A stretch of DNA of 64,000 nt from Absidia repens. Taxonomy: Eukaryota; Mucoromycota; Mucoromycetes; Mucorales; Cunninghamellaceae. The notes beneath the pieces were generated by a model. The model was given only the letters and a program-made list of their open reading frames with translations, had not been told where the DNA came from and did not search any database. Location of the stretch: assembly GCA_002105175.1 (NCBI GenBank), contig MCGE01000044.1:62001-126000 (forward strand), in the 5' to 3' direction. Position 1 is the first letter of the stretch, and each line of letters starts with the position of its first letter. Both the position numbers and the translations under genes were made by a program. Below are positions 50,151 to 61,599 of the stretch, one piece after another.

Positions 50151-50698
50151 CTAAACAACATAAAGGGGAGGTGGGAGAACTAATCTATTCTTCAGTACAT
50201 CATGATGATACTCCAAGCAGGATATTGCTTTTTTGCTCGGTCCATTGGAATGAAAAGGATATTGAGTGGTGTGGAGTTCTATGTGAAGAAAGAAGAAAGA
50301 AAGAGAATGAACAGTCATGAGATAGGCCCATTCATCATTAATTATCGCTAGCTTCCCAATTCAGTCCTCGTCATCCCTTTTTCTTCCTATAACTTACCAA
50401 AAGGTATGGTTCCCAAATTGAAAGTATCAGCTCTTCTGTTTGTTTTCTTCCAGGAACGGTGAAGACGTCCGTTCAGAAAGCATTGCCATTTTTTGTCCTA
50501 TTTTAATTCAAAGTAATAAGAATAATTAAATAACGAAGAAAAGATAGCAAAATGATATGTACAGATAGGATTCTTCTTTATCTTACCAAAGCCGATAGCG
50601 TCTAAAAGTAACTATGGTCGTTGACTTGGGAGCCAATGTTCCTAAACTTCGGTTTTCTTAATGTCACGATTGCGTCCCGATACTTGCCAAGACGAGAG
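50151..50698 (-). pseudogene. Possible small spliced gene or remnant, unrecognised
   Basis: Minus strand. Three coding-like pieces are bounded by splice signals: 50587-50698 (after TACTAG, ending GTAAGATA), 50398-50497 (after AAATAG, ending GTAAGTTA) and 50151-50278 (after ACATAG, to TAG). Pieces two and three join in phase (G|AA), reading CFLNGRLHRSWKKTNRRADT, FNLGTIPFELHTTQYPFHSN and on to LVLPPPLYVV-stop. The first piece reads LGKYRDAIVTLRKPKFRNIG but meets TAG 15 bases before its donor. I do not recognise the product. It is either a decayed gene or one with a different first junction. Confidence 0.35.
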
Positions 50699-51070
50699 CT
50701 AGTATATCAAAAAAAAAAAAGAGAGGTGTCACCGTTGGCATATCAGTTGTGTGTTGTATTCAAGCTAACTTGTATGTGGTTTCTTTCTTTCTGTCTTATT
50801 TTATAGTATGTGTGTGTGTGTGTGTGTGTGCTGAATAAAGTGAACATTGTAGGCGATCGATCGTATTACAACACAATATAAAGAAAAAGAAACGATCTTA
50901 AAAGGTGGCCCGAAAAAATATTTAAATTCTTCTCGCATTTAAAATTCCGATCAATCGTCAAAAGAGACAAAAAAAAACAAAAAAAAAATAGACAGTATAT
51001 AGAAAAGAGTAAGGAGGAGGGGAGAGGTGGTTCGTATTTATTATGGTATAAGAGACTTGTGTGTCAGAGA

Positions 51071-51556
51071 TTACGCTACTAAAGAATCATCATTTTCGTG
51101 ATTTAATAATAATAATTCGCGAGCGGCCGCCAGCTGTTTTTCCAGGGCGGCAATCTTGGCCTCCTTGGCTTCGGTTTCCGACAACGCCACATGATGTTGC
51201 CATTCTAATACGTGTGCACACTGCTTTAACTGATGATTGTCATTTAATAACCGGTCTACCTTGCGTTCCAAATTATCTAACCGCACCACTTTTCTTGTTT
51301 TTTTATGAATAGGTTGGTGGGTCGTCATCGTTGTCGTCGTTGTCAGGGTGGGTAATGACAGCAAGGAGCGGTCATCAGAGAAATCGTCTTCATTGCTGGC
51401 CACTGAGGATGGTGACGACAAGGAAGGTAATGATAATGACGGGGACGATGGTGTATGTGTTTTTCGTTTTTTGGTGTGGAAGACGTGGTCTTGTGTATCC
51501 GCTAACCATTCATTTAAAAGTTCACGTTTCAAGGGTAATGATGGTGTCTCAGTCAT
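51071..51556 (-). CDS. Small coiled-coil protein (bZIP-like, unassigned)
   Basis: Single exon, 161 aa, start MTETPSLPLKRELLNEWLAD. The N-terminal half is Ser/Thr/Pro-rich with a basic patch (TKKRKTH). The C-terminal half is a predicted coiled coil (about residues 88-152) that follows a basic stretch (HKKTRKVVRLDNLERKVDRL), with Leu/Val at heptad-like spacing to ARELLLL. This resembles a bZIP layout, but the invariant Asn and Arg of a bZIP basic region are not in place, so DNA binding is uncertain. The in-frame sequence upstream of the ATG is low-complexity and not used. Confidence 0.65.
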   Translation of the reverse strand: MTETPSLPLKRELLNEWLADTQDHVFHTKKRKTHTPSSPSLSLPSLSSPSSVASNEDDFSDDRSLLSLPTLTTTTTMTTHQPIHKKTRKVVRLDNLERKVDRLLNDNHQLKQCAHVLEWQHHVALSETEAKEAKIAALEKQLAAARELLLLNHENDDSLVA

Positions 51557-52286
51557 GGTATAAATAAATAAATAAATAGAATAATATGATAGAAAGAGTT
51601 GGAAGACAATAAAAAAGAAAAAAGAAAAGGAGAGGGGGGAGTAAAAAGAAATAAGAAAAAAAAACGAAAAAAAAGATACCAATAGATGCAATCTAAAAAA
51701 AATGACTCTATAAATCGACCTTCCTCACATGGTAATTTCCACCTTCTTTGATCCATCATCACACTCTCACCCCTCTTTTTTTTTGTTACCGCTGACCACT
51801 AAAATAATTGATTTTTGTGTGAGTAGAAAGATATTCATATCAAATTTTGAACGAATATCTTTCATCAATGCTTGCTTTCAAGGAGCGCTTCATGCAATTT
51901 GATTGGCCGATAACAATGACAAAATAGTTCAGACCTGTCTGATTGGCCAAAACAGCGTATGAATCTACACAACACACAATGACTGATACTGGTTTACTTT
52001 TATATGACTGGATGTTTCCAACTTTATTGATGGGAAGAAGGTAGAGTTTCATTTCCTTTTTTGATTTCAAACAAAATAGAAGACATGACAATAATAAAGA
52101 GTTTATTGAAGCACTTGATAAAGGATAATATATAATGTACATACGTGATATATAAATGATAAAAAAGAAATAATCAAAGAGGTATCGTATAAAAAACTAT
52201 GGGCTAAAACAGGGAGAGAAGGGGTCGGGAAGGAAAAAGGGGGAATGATACTAAAAAAATGATAATAGTACTATACTAGGGGACTT
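51557..52286. other. Intergenic spacer
   Basis: 5' leader of the coiled-coil gene (with ATAA repeats) and the 3' flank of the next minus-strand gene. No coding signal is seen. Confidence 0.55.
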
Positions 52287-54030
52287 CTACAAAGCATACA
52301 TATTATTGCTAGCTGGGGATGTGGGTGAAGAGAGCTTTTGAAGATTATGGTAAGAACTGTCTTGATCATAATAACCAGCGGCATCATTTGATTTGCTATT
52401 GTTTGAAGGAGGAGGTCGATAAGTGCCATCCAATTCCATTTCCATATCATCCGAAGCTTGATCAATAGGGACCCCATGAGCCTTGTACCCGTGTGCCTTG
52501 ACATGCCGAGCAGGATTAGTGAACACCAACACACCGTGCCACACATTCCATAAAACCTTAGCGAGTACACAGAGCGTCATCACGATTAAAAACATCGTCA
52601 CCACCGTGGTAAATGTCAAAAAGCTTCGTGTGAATTCATAGGGGTCGGCATTTGCAGGACGAGTCGCCCATATACGAGACAACCGATAACTAAAGTAACA
52701 CAACGATAACAACCCACCCACCATCACCATCGCCATCATGATTCGGTTTTCCCTATGCACAGATATCAGAGCCAACGAAAGCCCAATGGCACCTAGCACA
52801 AACACAAGAATGGTTTCGGTGATTGTTTCGTCGTATTCGAGTTTTTGGGAAGGAATCAATTGCGCCGCAAACGAAAACACAAAGTAAAAATCCAACTTCA
52901 GCATGGTCATCAGCAAACTGGTGGTAATAAGAGCACTTTTGATTCTGTTATAAAATGGAGTAGGATAGAAGACGATTACTATCGATATATTGCCTTGTTG
53001 TTTTCCGCCCCCCGCCCCCTGCGCTTTTGTCCATTCACTTACTTTAGATCAGCAGAGAAATTTCGATAGTTGTCCCATGCAAATTGTTTTCGAAGTTTCC
53101 ACGCAAAATAGGATAAGGCCACAAAGAACGAAGGAATCAGCCCAATAATAGCATATTCCAAGGGGCGCATTTTCTCCCGATAAAACGTCAATGCCGCTTC
53201 TTTACCATATGGTGTGGCGGGCCAAGCGGATTCCACTGGTTTCCAAGTACCATCACCACTAATAACAGTAATAATACATGGTTCAATTAGGTACCCGTAC
53301 ATCTTGTTCCTCCTCCCCCCCGCTGACTTACCATCCTACCGCTTCCAATATCATGTGCTGCTGTAATTGAATACCACCATACCTAATAGGATTTTTTTTA
53401 AAAAGAAACATACAATGGATGAGTGCGGTGTCTCAATATTGACAGACTGACAATAAGATTTGGCTACGCACTTACACTATAAAATAGACATATGGCGATC
53501 CGTTAATACTTTGGCACATACACTGTCCCACTCCATCGCTTGTGCGTTTACTTACCAACAACAAGAAGACCAAATGTCAATAAAGCACATAATTGAGCTA
53601 ATAATAACGACAAAAAAGATATAATATATATCGAGTAAGGAACTTGTCGCTGCAGTTAACCTTTTGTATCCAAGTTACCTGTATTTCTTTGAATCAATGC
53701 ATCTACACACAAAACAACTTGAAACACTTGACTGATAATAAAGAGACTGTGATAAATCAAATCGGATTCACTGATACCTAGTGATAAAACAAAAAGAAGA
53801 GTGAGTGAGTAAAAGATACCCGTTCCCCTTGATTTTTTGTATTGTTGGTATTGTGATCCTTTACCATCACCCACAGGAGACATTTGGCAGTTTCCCACCA
53901 TTTTCAAGTGATTCATCACCACGAAGCCTTCAAGGAAACAGATGAGGATACATTCCACCGAGACAAGACCCAATGTAATGGTGAAGTCGCGATTTTTGAA
54001 GATGGCCGAGAATTTGCTCAAGTCCGACAT
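52287..54030 (-). CDS. Multi-pass membrane protein, UPF0658 (Golgi) type
   Basis: Proposed exons: 53865-54030, 53679-53777, 53556-53597, 53476 (one base), 53332-53382, 53043-53258, 52287-52944 (410 aa). About seven hydrophobic segments are visible, e.g. [92 protein letters not shown] and [20 protein letters not shown]. The C-terminal tail is hydrophilic. The layout and the [17 protein letters not shown] loop recall the fungal UPF0658 Golgi membrane family; function is not established. Without the one-base exon the frame breaks at the 53556/53382 junction, unless a weaker donor (GTAAAC, 4 bases downstream) is used, which adds GK. Confidence 0.78.
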
Positions 54031-54531
54031 CTGAGTAAATGAATAAATAAAAATAAATAAAAAGTAAAGAGGGGATAGAAGCAATGGAAGGAAAAAGAAA
54101 GATATATAGTGTATACAACTATTATTTCTTTGAACACAATGCACCAGAAAGAGAGAGAGAGAGAGAGGATTGGTGTGTGTGTGTGCGTGAGATCCCAAGA
54201 ATAAAAAAAAAAAAAAAAGAATCAAAAGAAAAAAAAAAAAAAACGCCTCGCCGTAGCCAGATCTAGTTTGTGCATTTATAGAAAAAAAAGGCTCAGCCCC
54301 ACTTTTTTTTCGCCCAGTTCATTCCATGATTTGAAATAAAAAAGGCAAATCATCAAGACAAAAAAAAATCCTGATATTGTTTGTGTTTTTTATTGGGAAA
54401 AAAATTACACAAAGGCATCTAGTCCACGTCAACCATTACCATTCTTGATTTGTGATTCCAAACGAAATGGGGAGAGGGGGGCGAGAATCCAGCTGGGAAT
54501 TCAACGTTACATTGAGGGAATCACCAATGGA
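54031..54531. other. Short spacer
   Basis: 5' region of the membrane-protein gene and 3' flank of the mucin-like gene. It contains GA- and GT-rich microsatellites (54150-54185) and A-runs. No gene is seen. Confidence 0.55.
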
Positions 54532-55879
54532 TTATCGGTTGTTGTATGGGATGGGTCGAGAAGAGGAAGGGGAAACAGGGAGACCATCCGATTGTATGAC
54601 AACAACATCGTCGGGCTTTTGCGAATAGTGGTACAAGGCAGGTGTGCTATGTGGGTCTTCTAATGGATGAGGATGACCGTCATAGTGGTAGTAGTGGCGA
54701 TGTGAACTATTTCTTTGTGTTGCTATGAATGCCACTGGCGAGACGGGTGAAGAACCATTTTCTTCGTCATAATGATAATGATAATGATGGTGCTGCTCTT
54801 CATTCTGTGAATGATTTATTCCAGCTGTATTCCATAGTTGATGTGGAGGCGAAGTGGGTGCAGTGCGTTGATGCTGATGGCAATCATTGTAGACGATGTT
54901 CGGTGGAGTCCAAGACGCTTCCCATCCATATCGATCTTCCTCATAATGAGGAGTACAAGCCATCCATTTTTCATCCGTGTTTGCAATAATATTTTTAAAC
55001 GCAGACGGTGATGATGATGATGGTGGTGGCAGTGGATTTATTATTTTACTGTGATCTTTTTTTTTGCGTCGAAAAATGAAAAATAGAGTCACCCCTGAAA
55101 AAAAAAATCCTCCTTTCGAATTAGAGCCCCGCCGCATTGACCAACCCTATTTTATGTTTTTTACCTATCAGTACCAGAAGCCCTACTCCACCAATAATGC
55201 CTCCTGATATCGCACCTTTATTCACTTGATCTGATTCTACATGTATTGCATTTATTAAAACGATTGTGGTTCATTTATTTCTTACAGAACACTTACCATT
55301 GATTGACGTACTTGGCGATGATGATGCTTCAGCGAATATTGAAGAGGGTAATAATGACAATGGTGATGACGATGATGATATTGACATGGAATTAATATTG
55401 TACTCTGTCGTCATATATATTGCTGTATTTTCACTTTTTGTGTAAGATGATTCGGTTGAAGTACTGAAACTAGCAATAGAGGAGGAGATGGATGATATTT
55501 TGGAAAGAGTAGTTGTCGGAATATTGGTTGATTTTGATATTGATGACGGATTTGGATGATTTTTTGTGGTAATATATGATGCTGAAGATGTCGTCTTTCG
55601 TGGTGAATGGGACGATGATGATGATGATGTTGACGTTCTATGTGTGGAGGGTGAGTCTGTCGCGAATGGCATAAATCGATTCGAATTGGATATTGAAGAA
55701 GGATTTGACGATTGAGTCAAAGAAGACATGATTTTTGTAGTTGTAAGTGTGAAATCAAAATCCGTCGTTGATGGCTGTGATGGTAATTTGGTACTTGAGG
55801 AGGATTCCTCATCAAAAATAGGAACAGGCGTGTTGATGAGAAATGATGAATCTGATGTTTTTGTTGCTTGATCGATCAT
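54532..55879 (-). CDS. Mucin-like single-pass membrane protein
   Basis: Three exons: 55297-55879, 55165-55236, 54532-55094 (405 aa). Residues 1-~195 are Ser/Thr-rich, likely heavily O-glycosylated. A transmembrane helix follows, assembled across all three exons (KGAISGGIIGGVGLLVLIGV, then TLFFIFRRKKK). The cytoplasmic tail is Pro/His/Tyr/Ser-rich. The order (Ser/Thr ectodomain, one TM with Gly-rich start, RRKKK stop-transfer) is that of fungal wall-stress sensor or Mid2/Wsc-like proteins, but no WSC or other domain is visible. The chosen ATG at 55879 gives no signal peptide, and TAA lies immediately upstream in frame, so a further 5' exon is probably missing or the true start differs. Confidence 0.65.
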
Positions 55880-56573
55880 TTACGTAGAACAGAACAATTG
55901 ATTTATCACAAATCAATGGAGACGAGATTTTAACTGGTTTTAAAGAAAAGGATAATTTAACAAGTCAATACATAATATATGCCACTCGTAAATTGATATT
56001 AGGGGGGGGGCTTTTTTTTTTTTGGTGGATGTGAATGCAGATACGTATGCTGCAGATAAATTACCCGTGGAAACGCTAGTAATGAACTCAATCCTAATTG
56101 GTAACGTCAATCTATAATACATGTCAACGAAATAAAAAAACAATTCACTACATTGGCGGCATAATAACAGCAGCAGGCTTCCAGGTATAATTAGGTGACA
56201 TCGAGCTTTTGCAGGGGAAAAAAAGAAATGAATTATTGGTAAGAATAATGTATGTAAGTCAGGGTAATCTGACCGGCGAAATAATAATAAAACAAGGTAA
56301 AAGAATGTAAATCCATTTTTACTTTGGTTCACTCCCATGTAAGTAGGGTGCAATACCACTAGGCAAAAGAAAATGACTCAAATGTATTCCATGAACCAGG
56401 CAGGTGATGGGGCAGAATTCTATTAGAACATCATATAATCATATTTTCTACTTTTTTGATTTGATTTCGGTTTTAATTATCCATTCCGCGTCCGGAGCGT
56501 GACAGCATTTTATATTACTTTTTTCAGGGCAAAATGTCATTCTTGTACCACAACAAAAAATTGCTTTGTTGGC

Positions 56574-56718
56574 TTGCCGGTGGTTTACCCGAATTGATCA
56601 TATACTTCAAGCAGGGGATTGGAAAAGGTTTTCCTCCCATGTCTTGGATGTACGCAGACTGTTAACGAAAAATTTCAATCCCGCTATTATTCGATTTTAA
56701 AAAAGAATTGCGCACTGG
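56574..56718 (+). repeat. Promoter-proximal direct repeat, unit 1
   Basis: Shares with 56753-56885 the ordered blocks TTGCCGGT-G-TTA-CCGAAT, TTCAAGCA-GGGATTG, TTTCAATCCC and TTGCGCACTGG. Confidence 0.6.
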
Positions 56719-56752
56719 ACTTTTTTATTGTTTTAATATATGTATTCTTGAT

Positions 56753-56885
56753 TTGCCGGTAGATTATCCGAATAGATCGCTATGCTATAAAAATATATAG
56801 CTGCACATTCAAGCACAGGATTGAAACCGTCAAAGGAAATTCAATCCCCGTCCTTGGACTTTTTGATTTAAATTTTGCGCACTGG
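56753..56885 (+). repeat. Promoter-proximal direct repeat, unit 2
   Basis: Diverged copy of 56574-56718, ending 60 bases before the P450 start codon. It contains the TATAAAAA element. Confidence 0.6.
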
Positions 56886-56945
56886 TTTATCTTTTTTTTT
56901 TTTTTTTTGTTTCTTCTCCACTTTTTATTTCTTACATTACATTAA

Positions 56946-59003
56946 ATGGATTATCAAAAAACACTTGACAAGATTACTCAATCTTTACCCGATCGTGGTG
57001 AACTTGAAACGATTGGAAAAGTTACCGCTATTGGTTTGGCTACTTACATCGTCTCCAAGGTAAATCCTTTTCCTACCCACGCGAAAATACCGCAATATTT
57101 CTGACATACCCTTTTTTTTGTCATATAGAAATTGTACGATGCATATGTTGGACCTTTGAGTCACGTTCCTTCATCATTCTACGCAAAATTCTTCACTATA
57201 TCAAAAGGATCATTGGATAAGCCTGCTGGCACAATGTAAGTCAAAAGAGGAAACGACTACTTAGACCCGTACTTATCAGAGTATGCTTAACTAATTATTG
57301 CTTTTTCGTTTAGATTTGCAAAATATTTGGCCTTCAGTGACCAATATGGCGATGTGACGAAACTAGGTCCTTCCACTTTATTGATCTCTGACAAGGACAT
57401 GATCAAGCAAGTTTTACAACAAGATGATTTGCAAAAAGGTGCTATTTATGACTTGTTTCAAAGTAAAGTATACTCGTTCTGAAAGGAAAAAAAACAAAGA
57501 ATAAGGGTGTAGTAAAGTGACGGGTGGTGGTGACAATTTTTACAGTGTTGAACACCTTTTGCTTACTATATATTATGTAATGAATTTTTTTACTTTTTTA
57601 GAGAATGGCATCGACACTACATTCAGCACCCGAAGCAAGACGTTACACAAGCAGCTCCGCCGATTGGTTTCTCCTGCCTTTTCCATCAAGTACCTCAACT
57701 CTTTGGAAGAACATATGCATGATGTCTTAGAAACTTTGATGGATAAAATTGATGATAAGGTGGTGGCATCTAGTCCTGAACAAGGTCAGCAAGTGGCTGA
57801 GGTGGATATATGGAAATTGTTCCAACATACGGCTCTTGATATTATTGGCACTACCGCCTTTGGACAAACTTTTAATATGATCAAGACTGAATCACATCCT
57901 GTGCCTGACACTATCTCGGAAGAAATGCGATGGTCCAGCTGGGTAAGTTATAGCATGAAAGAAGGGTTGCTCCATCGTACTCAGCTCTTTTTTTTTTTTT
58001 TTAATATTTAGGTTGTTGCCCATCCTTACCTTACCAAAATACTCACTTTGGGTCGTCCTATCAAGTCCAATCCTGTTATTTTGAAGGTAAAAACAACTTT
58101 GTATGCCATGTCACAAAAAGCGGAATAATCTAATTTTGATTTGTGTGTGCTTTCAGTTTATGATGAAGACCATTGAAGACCGTATTAGCTCTGGTGAACG
58201 CCGCAATGACATTCTACAAATTCTTTTGGACACCAAGAAATTAGAGGATCCCAAAGATCGTCTTTCTGACATCTCCATCATCACTGAAACCATCTTGTTT
58301 TTGATTGCAGGTAAAAGAGCATCCCATCCACCCCTTAGATTTCCAAATAGTTGTAATTTGACCCATCAGCTCATTCCGTCATTTTTTTAAAGGTTCCGAA
58401 ACCACTTCCAACACTCTCGGATTTGCCATCATCGAACTTCTCCGCCATCCTGACGTGTTAGCCAAATTACGCGCTGAAATCGATACATTAGAATTCCCCA
58501 CGAGCGACCGCGCTCTCTTTGACCATGACCAACTCAAGTCGCTTCCGTATTTGAATGCTGTGATCAATGAAACGTTGCGTATGGATGCTGTTGCTGCGGC
58601 TGGGATTGAACGACAAGCCGACAAGGATGTGACCCTCGGCGGACGTTTGTTTGTGCCCAAGGGAACTGCTGTGATCTGCAATGTCTACCATGCCCATTTG
58701 AACGAAAAGTACTGGCCCAATGCTCGTTCCTTTGAACCTGAACGCTGGTTGCCCGAAACAGCGGCTGCCACTGGTATCAAGCCCGACATGGACGCCTTTT
58801 ACCCCTTCAGTGTGGGCTCTCGAAACTGCGTGGGTAAGAACTTCGCCATCATGGAAATGCGCTTGGTGTTGGCCACCCTGATCAAGCGTTTCGATCTCTC
58901 CCCTATCCCCGATGAAATGGAACAAGCCAAGGAAGTCCGTCATTTCGTCACCTTGACCGTGGCTAACAACTCATTCAACGTCATGGTGCGTCGTCGCCAA
59001 TAG
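56946..59003 (+). CDS. Cytochrome P450 monooxygenase
   Basis: Seven exons: 56946-57059, 57129-57235, 57314-57462, 57602-57942, 58012-58086, 58157-58310, 58393-59003 (516 aa). P450 hallmarks: I-helix AGSETTS (formed across the 58310/58393 junction), ExxR in ETLR (E373, R376), FEPERW and the heme loop FSVGSRNCVGKNFA with axial C459. The N-terminus has a modest hydrophobic stretch (ETIGKVTAIGLATYIVSK) that may anchor it to the ER. It needs a CPR partner; the substrate cannot be inferred and the CYP family was not assigned. The ATG at 56946 gives the shortest consistent leader exon. Confidence 0.93.
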
Positions 59004-59343
59004 ATAATGGTAGTTTTATAGTTATATTAGCTTGATTTATCCTTTTTATATATTATATTATTATTATTATCATTATTATATATTATCTTATGCATATTGA
59101 AACATTTAATAAATAAATATTTTTATTCCAATTGATAAGTTCTGACCTTGATTTTGTACTGTGGGCAGGCGAGTTGTGTGCGTTTAATTTTTTTGGGCGG
59201 GAACAGGGACATTTTGACAAAAGGTTTCGTGTGGCAATTTTTAAACGCCGCGCCATTTCTGTATCTAGTTTCTATACGGGCACACATTGTTTTCTTTTAT
59301 TTTTCATTTTTTTTTTCATTACCCCTTTTCCCTCGAGCTCATC
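59004..59343. other. Short spacer / promoter of prefoldin 4 gene
   Basis: 3' UTR of the P450 (AATAAA near 59109) followed by the pyrimidine-rich leader of the next gene. Nothing else is seen. Confidence 0.55.
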
Positions 59344-59899
59344 ATGTCAAATATTCGCCTGGTAAGTTTAGAACCACAACAACTCCTCCAAGTCGCGATA
59401 CTCATCTCATTTTTTTTTTTTTTTTTCGTTACAATATGTTAGCTTGATCAAAAAGAAGAAGCCGATACTGAAGTCGAAGTGTCATGGGCTGATCAACAAC
59501 AAATCAATGCCTTTAGCAAACTGAATGCCAAGATTGATGATTTCGAGGCACAACATGCCAAACTCAAGGTAAGCGCTGATATAAGAATGGCTTGGTATAT
59601 TGATGAGCTTACTAAACCCTGTCCTTTTTTTCAAGCAAGAAAAAGAATACTTGGACGATGTTGCCATGGAGTTAGAACTTGCTGATGAAGATGAGCCAGT
59701 ACGACACAAGATCGGTGATGCTTTTGTGCATATTCCTGTCTCAGAAGCAGTGGAACGGGTGGAAAAGGATTCAGCGAAGCTTGGATTGGAACTGGAAGAA
59801 ATTGAAAGCGATATCGACAGTACCCAAGGAAAGATGACTGACCTGAAGAAATCCCTTTACGCCAAATTCGGAAATGCTATCAATTTGGAACGGGATTAA
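59344..59899 (+). CDS. PFDN4: Prefoldin subunit 4
   Basis: Three exons: 59344-59361, 59443-59568, 59636-59899 (135 aa). The first exon codes only MSNIRL. The protein is a helix-hairpin-helix coiled coil: helix one with VSWADQQQINAFSKLNAKID and YLDDVAMELELADED, the hairpin around HKIGDAFVHIPVSEAVERVE, and helix two to DLKKSLYAKFGNAINLERD. DQQ-IN-FS-LN and GD-F are conserved in prefoldin 4 (yeast Gim3), a beta-type subunit of the hexamer that delivers nascent actin and tubulin to CCT in the cytosol. Confidence 0.93.
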
Positions 59900-60639
59900 A
59901 GTAGTTTTACTGTAGTATTAGAATTTTGTAGCTAGATGTCACTTTATCATTTAGTTATGCCTTCCCTCCCTCCCTTTATATATATATAGATATATATAAC
60001 GACCCATTTTTTTTGTTTTATTTCTGCCTCTTATTTATCATCTCAATGCGATGAACATCGCATCTATTTTCCCCCACCTTTCTATATATACATCTATTCA
60101 CACCATTGACACCCAATAAAAAAAATTGATACATGCAAGCAATTGACACAATAAAGAAAATGACACATGTCTTCGTTCGTTTTTTTTTTTTGAAGCTAGC
60201 CAGACTGTCGCCCGCGTACTAGTGGCATTTTAGTGAGAACGACCCTTCGAGTATGTCGACCTACATTATTCAGTGTTTCGTCGCCCAAAGGAAACGGACT
60301 CAAATAAAATCATGCCCAATCATTTGAAGATGGCTTTGTAGTAATAGAACACTCACAGTCATACGCGAACAACTTTATTACATTTTGTAGTTAGAAATTA
60401 TTGATATCCACTTCTTTTTTTTTTTTTTTTTTTTGAGTAAAGACCATTTGATTATGACTCGTACATATACCTTTGTCTTTGTTTGATTTTGTAATTGTTT
60501 TCTTCTTTTGGGGGATGACAAGAATGGCACTCTGGCTCTGACACCAAAAGCGGGATTTCAATTAAATATTAAAATGGTTGTGTGGTTTCTCGTTGCTTTT
60601 TTTTTTTGTTTTCCACTTTGACGTCCTCCGAGGGTCTGG

Positions 60640-60760
60640 TGAGCATGGAGTGGGATTTTTGTTAGATTTAGAGGGTTTTGAAAAAGGGCATGACAAAGTA
60701 CATGGGGAAACCCTTTCAGTTTGGATGTAGGATTTAGTACATTTCAAATTATTTTGTGAC
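60640..60760 (-). repeat. Dispersed repeat family, copy E
   Basis: Reverse complement has the family core: AAATCCTACATCCAAACTGA, AAGGGTTTCCCCATGTACTT and the CCCTCTAAATCTAAC arm. Shorter and more diverged than copies B-D. Confidence 0.55.
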
Positions 60761-60951
60761 GAATGGTAAGGTGTGTTTGGGTGCCTGGATTGATGGATAG
60801 ATAAACCTGACTGGTTGGTATCGTGCTTCTGTTACGGAATGGTGTTATGCTGGTGGGCTCAAGTGGTCATTAAACGATTCTGGAATGGATTGGCAACCTG
60901 CTGCTGGGATCTACGTTACTGGGCAAAGCGATTGTGGTTTTTGGAATGGGC

Positions 60952-60989
<38 letters not shown>

Positions 60990-61599
60990 AGGTTGATACT
61001 CTATCAAACTATGCTTCAACCAGCTAGCTGGGCTGGGTCAATATGGCTTATATGGCGTCACATAGAAATAGCTTATACACAGTAGATTAGATATAGTGGT
61101 AATAGTCTCATTGGTATGTAGAATAGCTATTATATTGAAATAAAACGTTATTGTTTGGCTACTTTTTACTTTTTTTTCCCCCTACACACAATTTTATTGC
61201 TTTTTATATGGTGTATGCGAATCCTGTCACTAATTTCTTGTTATCTTTTTGTGATCCTGATTCCTTTTTTTTTTTTCCACACCCCACTATACGGAGGAGC
61301 ACTCAGAATCCAGCTGGCAGTCTACGAAAGCGCGAAACGACAGACTCAGCAAAATACTGCCCAGCGTACACACATACGCCTGTTTTCTTCTGCATAGGCA
61401 TATAATATATTATTATTATTTAGTTGCATACACACACACACACAAAGCCCAGTTATTTAATTTTTCTAAATTCACGTAGAACCCATTTGACAAGCTAATT
61501 TATGGTTAAAAAGATATGTTTTTATTCAGACGAAGATAATAAACTATGACAACTAACATGATGCTAAAGCTAATAGAGGGAGGGGGGTTACATGGTATA

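Larger units (their letters stand above)
48715..51070. other. Intergenic spacer
   Basis: AT-rich, no intact gene. It includes a 26-base direct repeat (49778-49803 and 49962-49987), G-runs, a GT microsatellite near 50810-50830, and a coding-like minus-strand locus at 50151-50698. Confidence 0.55.
55880..56945. other. Divergent spacer with a direct repeat before the P450 gene
   Basis: Upstream region of the mucin-like (-) and P450 (+) genes. It has two diverged direct repeats (56574-56718 and 56753-56885), the second with a TATAAAAA at 56786-56793. A hidden signal-peptide exon for the mucin-like gene could lie here, but I could not define it. Confidence 0.55.
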
